From: Erinaceus europaeus
Lineage: Eukaryota; Chordata; Mammalia; Eulipotyphla; Erinaceidae
Assembly (NCBI RefSeq): GCF_950295315.1
Contig: NC_080171.1
Coordinates: 94,582,470 to 94,646,469, forward strand
Direction of reading: 5' to 3'
Length of the DNA stretch: 64,000 nt
The first letter of the stretch is position 1; each line of letters starts with the position of its first letter. Positions 1-10,017 of the stretch are shown one piece after another. Below the pieces are notes generated by a model that saw only the letters and a list, made by a program, of their open reading frames with translations, was not told the DNA's origin and did not search any database. Position numbers and translations under genes: made by a program.

Positions 1-604
1 TGATTTTACTTCTGTAAAATCTATTTAGTCTCTAGTCCTAATCTCTTGCCCATCTTATTTCTCCTTACTGTATCCAGGGTCCTTTGGAAGCAGGGAGCCT
101 AGTAGAATCAATGTCAAGGCTGGCTCTGCTTGTTGTGTAGCTGCACAAGTGGTTTCATCTGCCCTCTAGTTTCTTTTCTGATGTCCGGAACAATGGGTCA
201 CGGCTGCTTCTTGCAGGGTCCATGCGGCCTCCAGTAGGTTCTTTTGCTGGATCATCTTCCCGGTGGGAGTCAGGAATCTTCTCTCCCCACATGCTCCGTG
301 CACACACCATGTAGCAAAGGCATACCTCTTGGCAGTCATGCTTTTGTAGGGAGCCTCAGGATCCATCTCCAACATCAGGGTGGCAGGGTTCAGGCTGGTG
401 GCAGCACTGAATTTCACTCATGACTGGTCTAGGAACAGAACTTGGTAGCAGGTTAGGTGGGCATTGGACTTGCCCCAGTGATGGCTTGTCTGCTTTCCTT
501 ACCAGCTGTGCCACAGGTGCTATTGTCTTCAGGCATTTTGTCCATCCAGCAGCTACAGGGTTCAATATTTGACAAATAGGCAACGGGTCTGTGCCATGGC
601 CCAA
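1..604 (-). pseudogene. ERV pol remnant: RT connection, RNase H, start of integrase core
   Basis: Minus-strand translation in shifting frames resembles the gammaretroviral RT connection domain (about 417-604 and just upstream), then RNase H (about 166-417). A short stretch at 1-30 resembles the region around the first catalytic Asp of the integrase core. A stop codon lies directly before that motif, and further stops and frameshifts occur between segments, so no functional protein is encoded. The remaining integrase lies outside the window. Confidence 0.75.
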
Positions 605-1062
605 GGTTTTTGGGTCAGCACTCCCCGGCTTATGCCTTTAAGTTCATCCACCAGCAGTCTAAATGGCTTGTTGATAAAACAGCCTTTCTTCCAGTGTCCT
701 TTTTCTTTGCAGTAACATCACTGATCTTTCTCTACCCTTAGCCCCAATTTTCTGACTTTCCTTTTCCCTCTGGGCACTGCCCCAACTTTCTCTTTCTTTC
801 TTTCTTCCTTCCTTCCTTTCTTTCCAAAGTCTAATGTCAAAACATTTACCAACTTCTTAAAAACCCTCTGAGCAATCTCTCAGCTTTTCTTTAAAATCTT
901 TCTGTCTTCTGTAACTTTTTTTTTTAACACCTGGGGCAGATTTGAGCAACAAAAGGCCAAATTCAGTGTCATTCTATTTACCTTAGAGAAATTTGTGGGC
1001 CATTTTACTGCCTCTTGGAGACCCCCTAAGAGAACCTGGCAGTATGATTGAAGGGGTATCAC
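605..1062 (-). pseudogene. ERV gag remnant (capsid C-terminus and nucleocapsid) fused to pol
   Basis: The minus strand from 1062 downwards resembles the end of gammaretroviral capsid, with an internal deletion. A charged linker follows, then a nucleocapsid zinc knuckle of CX2CX4HX4C type at about 675-715. The position of the first zinc-binding Cys is a TGA stop, so the knuckle is broken. Right after the knuckle the sequence passes into the RT connection domain (about 605-660), so protease and most of RT have been deleted. A TTTC/TTCC microsatellite interrupts the linker at about 781-826. Confidence 0.7.
781..826. repeat. (TTTC/TTCC)n microsatellite
   Basis: Short pyrimidine tract made of TTTC and TTCC units, inside the gag linker of the provirus. 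Confidence 0.85.
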
Positions 1063-3600
1063 TGCCGTACTCGTACATTTGTAACCAGTAAGACATACAC
1101 AAAACCAGATTAAGAGCTTACCAAAACTGACAATCTAATGACCAGAATTTGCCTATACATCTCTATGTAATTTTAGAAGGTCTTTTTAACAAACAGATAT
1201 ACCAGTATAGTATATAAAGTCAATATCTAATGTGTTGACATAATAAAATGATCACCATTTTTTAGCATTATTTTAAACTGCTTGGACAATTTAAGCGCAA
1301 TATCAAAACAGTTTTTGTTAAGATCTTTACTCATCACAAAGCTATCATGAATAAGTGTAGATATAAAACTCTTAATAGATTTTACCCCTTAGAACTCTAA
1401 TATGGCAACTTAAAAGGCTAAAATAAACCTCATAACTTAAATATTCAAAATAATAATTTTGTTAAATCAGGATTTGCCAAAACAAATCTTCTATCAGACC
1501 AAAAATACCATTTGTTAAGAATAAATCTCTGACAGTGTCTTAAAACAAACCAGATAATTTTTAAAAGCAGAAAGATATAAAGAGGAAAACCAGAGCAAAA
1601 GTCTCAGGCTAGAAAATCATTAATATAACCACTGTGTTATTTTTCACTCATCTAAGCCAGTTCTACTTCTCTAGTTGAGAAGGTATTTTAAAACGTTTAC
1701 ATGTCAATAACCTTCCTGCCATTTTTCACACAAGAGATAGAGACACATCTTCAGTGTGTGATACCTAACTTGAGAGACTCTGTTTGAATTTTAAAGAGCA
1801 TACATTTAAAAGTTATTTTTTTAACCTCCTGTAGCAATTTCCATAACCAGGATCTCTAAACCAAATTCAGTTTAACTAAATTTTTCTTTAAACTTTAAAC
1901 AAACTCTAATTACTTAAGAGAGTTAACACATACTAGTGACTTCTCAAAGCATTTTCAATGTCAGACAAATGCCAAATTTGCTGTGGACCAATATCTATAA
2001 AATAGATAATTTGCATGTCAATTTGGAGAAGATGAATTGTCACATTAAATACTTAAGACTTTAAATCTTTAGCTGTCTTAGCAAATTAATTTTTACCCTT
2101 ATATTACCACATAAGAACTGTATTGAAAACTCTTTTTTAAAGAACTTTGATAAGAATGCAGCTTTAAAGTTACTTACACTTTTAACCTTAAGATTAACGT
2201 TTCTTAGGCCACAAAAACAAACCTAAAACACACATATAAACATGTAAGACATCTCATAGCCACCTTTTTATCATTTATATATCTGGGCTGATTGCTTAGG
2301 GGAAAAGAGCAGCTTTTAACCAGTACAGACACATCTTAGCAACATACCTGGTCAAACACAAATTTAGATCTGCACTCACACAATTTTTCAAGATGAAACA
2401 TCTCACATTTATATACTAAGATTTTTCTTTTATCCAATAGTTCCTAGGACAACCTTAACTAGCCCTAAATAAACAAAGAGGAAGAAACAAATTCTTTCAG
2501 CTTCTCTCCACGAGGAGCCCAAGAGGACCAAGGACAGTTTTTAGACAGTTCCAGTCAGCTCCGGGGGCATGGGTAAAGCCACACACATGCTAGCACTATC
2601 ACCCATCTGCACCCATGGGCCCGTCCCAGGTCACAGCCACACCGAGGCAGGGCGGGGTGTCGCCCCTGCACTAGAGCTGCTGCCTGGCCCGGCTCCAGGC
2701 CCCTGCTGTGACCAGCCAGCCTGACTCCTGTGAGGGCGGGGTGGCACCCTCAGGGTCCTGCCTGGACTAGCCTGAGGACATGGTTCTGCTACTCAGGCTT
2801 AAAAGAGAGACAAAGACAAGGCAAAATTCAGCTGGCAACTTCAGGCCAGAACCAAATCTGGTCCCGTCGCTCTGAGATGATTTCTTAATGTTGACCAAAA
2901 AGACACAGGGACACAAAAAAGCACAGAAACACATCTTACATCGAAGGTGAGCCTCTCTGAGGAACAAAAAGTCATGAGTTTATATTTATGCACTCCTACC
3001 CCCAAACTATGAGTAACCAGGTCCAGTGGGGCAGATGCCGCCTGGCCCATTCCTGCAAAGTGGAAGTAAGTGAACACGAAACACAGACTGACAAACAGAC
3101 AAGACACACACAGACAGACAAGCGCGCTTAACAAATGTCCAGACAATACCTAACACCCCAGATTTCACGGGTTCTTTTTATACTTTTCTTACAGCCAGCT
3201 GGCACACCGTTTTCTCATTCTCACACACTTTTTCCCTATCAACCCAAAGGGTGTCCACTTGGGACCTTCTTCCCTTTTTAGGTTGCAAGAAGTTTTTATT
3301 AATGGAGACTCCAGTTTTTCTAAAAAAAATTTTTAACCTTTAACCTCCTGTGGTACCATAACACAAAATAAGGGAAGGAGACAAACGAAGAGACAACCAG
3401 CTAAGACTACAAGGCCGACAAGACGGATAGTTAGTGGGGAAAATGGAACTGACATCCGAAGGACATCAGACACTCAACTGTGCCCGCCTGGCCGGGCCCC
3501 TCGCGGGACCTTAAGGAGTCTTAGCTTTAAGGGTAGCCGTATAATCCCCGGCCCTGGTCTCAACTAAGTTGAGAATCCCCGTTTAGCTGAAACGACTCCA
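1063..3600 (-). other. Unassigned interior of the provirus
   Basis: No protein of recognisable family in either strand. 1063-2500 is AT-rich and unlike the flanking viral sequence. 2500-3600 is more GC-rich, with CA-rich stretches. This interval is longer than the usual distance between primer-binding site and capsid, so it may hold decayed matrix/p12, a long leader, or an insertion of another repeat. I could not decide which. Confidence 0.4.
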
Positions 3601-3900
3601 CGGACACGCAGGTTAGGGCCCACTCAGGCCCCGTAGCCTTAAGGCCGTGAGGCATGCGGCATTCACACACACACACACAATGCATGCAGCAGATCACTCA
3701 CTCAGTCAAGATTGGGCAATTACCATTCCGGCCGCCGCTACTAAGGAATGTTGCCAGTTAGGCCTTCAGGAGTCACCGGAGAGTAGCTCCGGCCAGACCC
3801 CCTCAATTGCACTAATAGGCTCAGCCTTTTCGCGAATTGCCAAAGTGAGGAGAGTAAAGGAGACAAACACAGAGTGGCCACGAGAGACAGTTCGGAAGCA

Positions 3901-4040
3901 GACCCTGTTCCAGATCCTTAGGGGACCCTGTTTCAGGTCCCGGGTGGACCCTGTCTCAGGTCCCGGGTGGACCCTGTTTCAGGTCCTGGGTGGACCCTGT
4001 CTCAGGTCCCGGGGCGGACCCTGTTCCAGATCCTTACCCC
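3901..4040. repeat. 23-bp tandem repeat, about six units, in the ERV leader
   Basis: Units begin 'gaccctgt' at 3901, 3924, 3947, 3970, 3993 and 4017. The four middle units are nearly identical (CAGGTCCCGGG core); the first and last are diverged and share 'ccagatcctta'. Lies between the primer-binding site and gag of the minus-strand provirus. Confidence 0.9.
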
Positions 4041-4300
4041 AGCAGCCTGGGAGTCGTCACTCCCCAGCGCTGCGGTCTGGGATTTTTAACGCGGCGTCCC
4101 GCAATCCACAGACCCCCAGGCCCCGCGGGGACTTACACAAAAATCAAGCTTGACTCACTGATCCTCCGGAGGTGCAGAGCTGGAAAAGAAATGGTACCAT
4201 GCAAAATTCAGGCCTGACTTACCGGCGCCGGGCAGGACTTCCAAGGCCTCCGAGGGTCCGGACCCAGGATGGGGTGTCCTCAGGAATACCCGTCTGAGGG

Positions 4301-4318
4301 ATCTCGCTGGAGCCTCCA
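4301..4318 (-). other. Primer-binding site, tRNA-Thr-like
   Basis: The minus strand reads TGGAGGCTCCAGCGAGAT, two bases inside the LTR edge at 4321. It starts with TGG, as expected for the complement of a tRNA CCA end, and agrees at most positions with the complement of the 3' end of mammalian tRNA-Thr(UGU) as I know it. tRNA-Pro fits less well. Confidence 0.65.
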
Positions 4319-4320
4319 AA

Positions 4321-4875
4321 TGTTAGCGAGCATAAATCAAACCACCATCCACTGTAAGGAAGCAAAGATGTTTATTGACGAATTGCAATCCGGGCCGAGA
4401 TGGTGACTGGTGTTAGTCTACCAAACTCGACCCCGAACAGGGCTCAAACAATACAATTTATAGGAATTCAGACTACACTCAGGGAGGGGGAGCACATCAC
4501 CTTATCAACCTACATCCAATAACAGGCTATAGCAAACACAAGATCCAATCATTTCAAACTTAGCAAAAGCATGATCCATTCAAAGCAAAGCGCGGGCTAG
4601 TTTCAAATATAGTAAGATCACACAACCAATAGAATTCAACCAGGCACATCCTCCTGCCATCGGCTATGACCACCCATCCGGTAGACAGCACACCACAAAG
4701 TCTGTTCAAAGGTCCTGATAAGGCTTGTCCCCATGTAGGGTCCTTCGAACAATGGGTGGCCTTCACTGATAAGGTCCTGATAAGGCTTGTCCTCAGGCAG
4801 GGTCCTTTGAACAATGGGTGGCCTTAACTGATTAGGTCCTGCTTATTCAAGGGGGAAGGGGCAAGGAATTTTACA
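4321..4875 (-). repeat. 5' LTR of the gammaretrovirus-like provirus
   Basis: The 3' LTR edge in viral sense is fixed at 4321 by the adjoining primer-binding site, and the terminus reads CTAACA. Internal signals in viral sense are a TATA box (CCTATAAATTG, 4454-4464) and a polyadenylation signal (AATAAA, 4371-4376). A 62-bp duplication lies in U3. The outer edge at 4875 (TGTAAAAT in viral sense) gives a typical length of 555 bp. An alternative edge at 5449 (TGTTGG in viral sense, a better inverted match to the CTAACA end) would make the LTR about 1.13 kb. No 3' LTR is available to decide. Confidence 0.7.
4712..4835. repeat. 62-bp tandem duplication in U3
   Basis: Two copies (4712-4773 and 4774-4835) beginning 'gtcctgataaggcttgtcc', with few differences. 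A third copy starts at 4836 and stops after five bases. The position upstream of the TATA box in viral sense is where retroviral enhancer repeats usually lie. Confidence 0.85.
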
Positions 4876-5447
4876 CCTCATACTACAAGCAACTCATACT
4901 AAAAGCACTTAACAAACAACTGCATAAAAAGGGAATTTCAAGGCTACTGCCTTTTACAGTACATATACCCATTGCCCAGGTAGAAAGTCAAGGTAATCAT
5001 TAACCCAAGCACAGAGCAACACAGTGCATAGCCGAATGTTGACCTATAAACTGATTGATCACAAATGAAGAATTACCATACAAGGTTTGATCACAAGCTT
5101 CACAATGCATATTTCCCCAGGGGTAAATTACAGGCACCTCAGGGTAAATTACAGGCACTTCAGAGAACGGGGGAGGAAGAGGGGACAGTTGAGCAAGACC
5201 GTATGTGGTGGCTTTCAAGTTAGGCCAAATACAATGACCAGTAATCCATGGCCTTTGTTTTAAGGGGAGAGGAGAGGCATGTGCAGAAAGGTAGCCCCCT
5301 TTCCAGAGAAGCCATCCATCATTAGTTCAAGAGGTCAGGGGGACCTGCCCTTCTTTCAACCTAAAGGGAGAGTTGGGAGGTCAATCAGCTTGAACCCCAT
5401 GGAAACAATGGCCTGGACTTCCTGGGACAGTGGGCCCTATTCTCCAA
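4876..5447. other. No gene; possible extended LTR
   Basis: No coding similarity seen. A direct repeat of 'gggtaaattacaggcac' occurs at about 5120-5160. It is either host flank of the provirus or the outer part of a longer U3. Confidence 0.4.
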
Positions 5448-5636
5448 CAAGGCAGTGGTGCACCCCCTTGAGTACACATTACTATACACAAGGACCTAAA
5501 TTCAAACCCTTGGTCCCCATATGCAGGAGAAAAGCTTTGTAAGCAGAGAAGCAGTGTTGCAGGTGTGTCTCTTTATCTATCTTTACCTTCCTTCTTTATT
5601 TCTGTCTGTCTCTAATAAATACTAATAATAATGACA
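5448..5636 (+). mobile_element. SINE-B
   Basis: tRNA-like head 'ggcagtggtgcac', then 'ccccatatgcagg', a CT-rich stretch and an AATAAATA tail. Confidence 0.8.
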
Positions 5637-5805
5637 TTCTTTTTATTTTTCATTGTCTTTATAGGATAGAGAGAGCCAGAAATCAAGACAGTAGGAGAAA
5701 ACAGGAGAGACACCTGCAGCACTGCTTCACCACTTGCAAAGCTTTTTCCCCTGCAGATGGGGACAAGGGGCTAGAACCCAGGTCCTTGAACATTATAACA
5801 TGTGT
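5637..5805 (-). mobile_element. SINE-B, truncated
   Basis: Reverse-strand copy abutting the previous one tail to tail. It lacks the first part of the tRNA-like head. Confidence 0.75.
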
Positions 5806-5826
5806 GTTCAAAAAACAAAATGTACG

Positions 5827-6163
5827 GGAGTTGGGTGGTAGCACAGCCGGTTAAGCACACGTGGATCTGCATAAGGATCTTGGTTCAAGCCCCGGCTCCC
5901 CACCTGCAGGGGAGTCGCTTCACAGGTGGTGAAGCAGGTCTGCAGGTGTCTGTCTTTCTCTTCCCCTCTCTGTCTTCCCCTCCTCTCTCCATTTCTCTCT
6001 GTCCTGTCCAACAACAAACAACATCAACAATGGCAATAATAATAACCACAACAAGGCTACAACAACAAGGGCAACAAAAAGGGGGAAAAAATGGCCTCCA
6101 GGAGCGGTGGATTCATGGTGCAGGCTCCGAGCCCATCAATAACCCTGGAGGGGAAAAAAAAAG
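5827..6163 (+). mobile_element. SINE-A, long form
   Basis: Full head with A-box-like 'tagcacagccggttaag', the CT-rich body and the AAC tract. It also carries the extra 3' module 'ggcctccaggagcggtgg' that only the long form has. Confidence 0.9.
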
Positions 6164-6179
6164 TCTTTAAAAAATGTGC

Positions 6180-6412
6180 ATTCAACTAGATAAACCACCC
6201 AGCTCCCTTCATGTCTGAGACATGTAAGGTCTCAGGTTCAATCCCTAGGACCATCATAAACCAGAGCTGAGAGTGCTGTGGCCAAAAACAAGACAACAAA
6301 AAATAAATAAGTAAATAAATAAATAAAATTGGAGATGGAACCAGAAATATAGTCTAGAAATATAGAGCATGTTTTCAATGTGTGAGGTCTGGAGTTCTAT
6401 GCTAACACAAAA
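6180..6412 (+). mobile_element. SINE-C, two decayed copies
   Basis: Two tRNA-like heads in tandem (about 6180-6328 and 6330-6412). The first has 'caggttcaatcccta' as B-box-like sequence and ends 'ccagagctgagagtgctgtgg'. A (TAAA)n stretch separates them. Confidence 0.6.
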
Positions 6413-6714
6413 GAAAATTCTTAGCTGGTTAGAAAGTGTCCAGAGGTGACAAGAAGGCTGTGGGACATGTAAAACATGAACATAAAACACGGAAAAGATA
6501 AACAGCTAAACTTATCATGAACATCAATGAGGGTTCTGTTATTGTTACTAACTCTCCTTTGGAATAATGTTGAGGTCTCTTAGTTCTTTCTTCAGTCTTA
6601 AGTCAGAATTTTAGAAATTAGTAGTAACCATGATCCCTGGAATTGCACGTTGCCTGAATGATGGTCTGGCTCTCTTCCTCACTCTCCTTCATTCATTAAT
6701 AAATATGCTTTAAG

Positions 6715-6947
6715 GGCCAGATGGTGGCGAACCTGGTTGAGAGCACGTTACAGTGCTCAAGGACACGGGTTCCAGCCCCCAGTCCCTACCTGCAGGGGGA
6801 AAGCTTTGCAAGTGGTGAAGCAGGGATGCAGGTGTCTCTCTGTCTACTTCTTTCCCTCTCTGTCTACTTCTGGCTATCTCTATCCAATAAGTAAATAAAT
6901 AAAATAAAATAATAATAAATAAATATGCTTTAAAAAGAAGAAATTAC
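6715..6947 (+). mobile_element. SINE-B
   Basis: Starts 'gggccagatggtggcgaacc' and ends in a long AATAAATAAAATAA-type tail. Confidence 0.85.
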
Positions 6948-7203
6948 GGGAGTCGGGCGATAGTGCAGCAGGTTAAGCACAGGTGGCGCAAAGCGCAAGG
7001 ACTGGCATAAGGATCCCGGTTGGAACCCCCGGCTCCCCACCTGCAGGGGAGTCGCTTCACAGGCTGTGAAGCAGGTCTGCAGGTGTCTATCTTTCTCTCC
7101 CCCTCTCTATCTTCCTCTCCACTCTCTATTTCTGTCTGTCCTATCCAACAACGACGACATCAATAACAACAATAATAACTGCAACAACAATAAAAAAGGG
7201 AAA
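6948..7203 (+). mobile_element. SINE-A, short form
   Basis: Starts 'gggagtcgggcgatagtgc' directly after the tail of the SINE-B copy. Ends with 'aataaaaaagggaaaagaa'. Confidence 0.9.
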
Positions 7204-7208
7204 AGAAA

Positions 7209-7445
7209 ATGGATCGGGCGGTAGCGCAGTGGGTTAAGCGCAAGTGGCGCAAAGCGCAAGGACCTGGAAGGATCTGGGTTCAAGACCAGGCTCCCCACCT
7301 GCAGGGGTGAAGCAGGTTTGCAGGTGTCTGTCTTTGTCTCCCCCTCTCTGTTTTCCTCTCTTCTCTTGATTTCTCTCTGTCCTATCCAACAACAACGACA
7401 TCAACCACAGCAACAAAACAAGGGCAACAAAAGGGAAAATACATA
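7209..7445 (+). mobile_element. SINE-A, short form with internal deletion
   Basis: Starts 'ggatcgggcggtagcgcag'. The 'gagtcgcttcacaggcg' part is missing. Third SINE of a head-to-tail cluster. Confidence 0.9.
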
Positions 7446-7762
7446 ATAATAAAAAAAAATTTTTAAAGGGAAAATAAATTTTTAAGTTTTTTTTAAAAAA
7501 AATTACTAGGAACCAGTGTGTAGGCAGTTTAGACTACTATCAGAAAATGCCATAGAGGTTGTTTTACAAACATAGACATTTATTTCTCACACCTTTGGAG
7601 GCTGGAAGTCCAAAGTCAATGTCCTAGCAACTCTGGCTGGTTCTTGGTGAGTACTTGATTGCTGGCTAACAACTTTCTGGTTGTATCTTCACAAAGGACC
7701 AACAAGATGTTCTGTTATCTTTTCCTGGATTTTGTTTGTTTGGTTGGTTGGTTTGTTTTGGT

Positions 7763-8049
7763 TTTGCCTCCAGGGTTATTGCTGGGGCTCAGTGCCTGCC
7801 CTACAAATCCACAGCTCCTGGAGGCCATTTTTCCCATTTTTGTTGCCCTTATTGTTGTTAGGACAGCAAGAAATTGAGAGAGGAAAGGACAGAGAAGGGA
7901 AGAGAAGGATAGACACCTGAAGACCTGCTTCACTGCCCATGAAGCAACCCCCTGCAGGTGGGGAGCCAGAGGCTTGAACCGGGATCCTTAGGCGGGTCCT
8001 TGCGCTTCCCACCATGTATGCTTAAGCCGCTGCACTACCGCAGGCCCCC
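7763..8049 (-). mobile_element. SINE-A, long form
   Basis: Begins with the reverse complement of the 3' module (tgcctccagggttattgctg) and ends in the reversed tRNA-like head at the GC-rich 'gctgcactaccgcaggcccc'. Confidence 0.9.
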
Positions 8050-8050
8050 T

Positions 8051-8202
8051 AAAGGTTAGGAAGATATCTCAGCCTGTTTGAGCATTGGACTTGCACTGAG
8101 AGACCCCAAAGGTTCCAGATTCAATCCTGGAGACTACCATGTGTCAGAGCTGAGCAGTAATCTGGTCTATGTATTTCTTTCAAAAAAATAAATAAGCCTG
8201 TT
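8051..8202 (+). mobile_element. SINE-C
   Basis: 'aggaagatatctcagcctg' head, B-box-like 'ccagattcaatcctgg', 'cagagctgagcagtaatctgg' end, then an AATAAATAA tail. Confidence 0.65.
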
Positions 8203-8637
8203 AAAAGAGTGGACACTGGCTCACATAAACCTAATTACCTCTGAAAGTGCTCACAATCTTATGCAATCACATTGAGTGCTAAGACCTCAACATGTAAATT
8301 GTAGAGAAGCAAATGTCCAGGGCATAATAAGCTTGACCTTTCCTCTACTAGCCCAGCATGCTCTAGAGGTCATGGCATATATGGAAAAGGGTCCATGACA
8401 ACCCTACAAGCCATTCCTCTATCCTCCTCTAGCCCTCTCCCTGCCCCTCTGAGTTACACACTCTTTCAGAATTACTGGACCCTCCCCCACCCTCTTTTTC
8501 TCCTTCCCCAATTTACCACAACCCACTCCACATTAAAAATTTATTTGGGGTAGAGTGTGTCAAAATTGCTCCTGATATTCTCTAAATATCAGGTACCAGT
8601 CATGGCCCAAAGTGAACAAGTAAGAAATTTGTGCTGA

Positions 8638-8842
8638 AGGGCCAGGCAGTGGCACACCTGGTTAAGCACACACATTACAGTGTGCAAGGACCCAAGTTCA
8701 AGCCCCTGGTCCCCACCTGCAGGGGGGAAGTTCCCCAAGTCGTGAAGCAGGGCTATAGGTGTCTCTATCCCTCTCTATCTCCCTTTCCCCTCTCAATTTC
8801 TATCCAATAATAAATAACAAATATATGTAATAAAAAAAGAAA
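8638..8842 (+). mobile_element. SINE-B
   Basis: Head 'gggccaggcagtggcacacc' and tail 'aataataaataacaaata'. Confidence 0.85.
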
Positions 8843-9004
8843 TATGTGCTGAGATTAGGAAATGGGGCAAGCTGGATGATTTGAAAATGCTTCTAGGTAG
8901 AGAGAATCACGTAAATGAGCACGATGATGACAGAGACCAGAGGCCTTTGGAATACAGGAAGAAGTCCATGGAAAACAAGGTCACAAGGGAGAATAATTTT
9001 AACT

Positions 9005-9430
9005 TCCTGATTATCAAGTGTATTAGTTTTCTCAGCTTACCATAATAGAATTCTACTGACTGAAGAACTTTAAAAACAATATTTTGTTTTTTTATAATTT
9101 TGGAGGCTCTAAGTCCAGATCAAAGTGTTATCAGGTTTAGTTTCTGGTAACTCTTTTCCTGGGTTGTAGGTGGTTGGTCTGTCTTTTTGTTTGTTTGTTT
9201 TGTTGGGGGGGTGGTTTGGTTTGGTTTTGACCATTGTTTAATTCTGGCTTATGGTGAAGTGAGGAACTGAATCTGAAACAGGAAACCTCAAGCTTGAGAG
9301 TCTATTTGCATAACCGTTATGCTGTTTCTTCTGGCCTACTGGCTAATTTGTCACTGTGTCCTCATAGTCATTTCCCTGTGCATAGTGGAGAGCTTAAGTG
9401 TTCTTTTTTTTTTTTTTATGGTGTCTTTTC
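9005..9430 (+). repeat. Second copy of the old interspersed repeat, with a SINE-C inside
   Basis: 9005-9180 ('agttttctcagcttacc', 'ttttggaggctctaagtcc') matches the start of the 7505 repeat in kind. A minus-strand SINE-C fills 9186-9343. The repeat resumes with 'tgtcctcatagtcatttccc'. Confidence 0.5.
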
Positions 9431-9592
9431 TTTTTTAAAAAATTTTATTTACTGATTCATGAGAAATGATAGAAGAGAGAGAAAGAACTAGACATCACTC
9501 TGATACATGTGCTGCCACGGGACGAACTCAGTACTTCATGCTTGAGAGTCCAATGCCCCATCCACTGCGCCACCTCCCGGACCACTATGATG
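9430..9592 (-). mobile_element. tRNA-like SINE, minor family
   Basis: Minus-strand copy with 'ctgattcatgagaaatgat' and purine-rich body. The reversed head 'gcgccacctcccggaccac' is distinct from SINE-A and SINE-B. Confidence 0.55.

Positions 9593-9598
<6 letters not shown>

Positions 9599-9661
<63 letters not shown>
9599..9661. repeat. (AT)n microsatellite
   Basis: About 31 uninterrupted AT units. Confidence 0.98.
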
Positions 9662-9666
<5 letters not shown>

Positions 9667-9770
9667 GGAATATTGGCAAGACCATAGGATAAGAGGGTAC
9701 AATTTCACACAATTCCTACCACTAGAGCTCTGTATCCCATCCCGTCCCTTGAAAGCTTTCCTATTCTTTT
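9662..9770 (-). mobile_element. L1 3'-UTR tail, 5'-truncated
   Basis: Reverse strand carries the terminal segment 'ccctcttatcctatgg' found at the end of the long 3' UTR L1 copies. Stops at a SINE-B insertion. Confidence 0.75.
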
Positions 9771-9988
9771 TTTATTATCATTTATTATTATCTTTATTTA
9801 TTGGATACAGACAGCCAGAAATCAAGAGGGAGGGGGTGGTAGAAAGGGAGAGAGACAGAGAGACACCTGCAGCCCTGCTTCACCACTCGTAAAGCTTTCC
9901 CCCTGCAGGTGGGGACTGGGGGTCTCAAACCCGGGTCCTTGCACATTTAATACATGCATTCAACCAGGTGTGCCACCACCCAGCCCCT
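9771..9988 (-). mobile_element. SINE-B
   Basis: Complete minus-strand copy. The words 'cctattcttttttt' on both sides look like a target-site duplication of the L1 tail. Confidence 0.8.
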
Positions 9989-10017
9989 ATTCTTTTTTTT
10001 TTTAATTTGCAAACATA

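Larger units (their letters stand above)
1..4875 (-). mobile_element. Degenerate gammaretrovirus-like provirus (ERV1 class), 5' part
   Basis: Read on the minus strand the order is LTR (4321-4875), primer-binding site (4301-4318), leader, gag remnants, then pol remnants running off the left edge. The 3' LTR is therefore outside the window. The capsid end, nucleocapsid zinc knuckle, RT connection, RNase H and integrase start all resemble gammaretroviral proteins. Every reading frame is broken by stops and frameshifts, and most of protease and RT is missing. It is a dead endogenous copy. Family-level class (ERV1) is inferred from the protein resemblance. No envelope gene is visible in the window. 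Confidence 0.8.
7505..8370 (+). repeat. Old mammalian interspersed repeat, split by SINEs
   Basis: Flanks 7505-7745 and 8200-8370 carry phrases typical of a widespread old repeat ('tttggaggctggaagtcc', 'ctaagacctcaacatgtaaa'). I do not assign a family name. The middle is occupied by a minus-strand SINE-A and a SINE-C. Confidence 0.55.

Noticed and set aside
3647..4153. A 168-codon plus-strand open frame
   Set aside because: It runs antisense to the provirus leader, and its repetitive peptide is just the 23-bp tandem repeat.
5827..5930. tRNA gene suggested by A- and B-box-like words
   Set aside because: These are the internal promoters of tRNA-derived SINEs. No copy folds as a whole tRNA with intact acceptor stem as far as I can see.
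9457..9892. Open frames encoding Ile-Tyr repeats
   Set aside because: They are translations of the (AT)n microsatellite.
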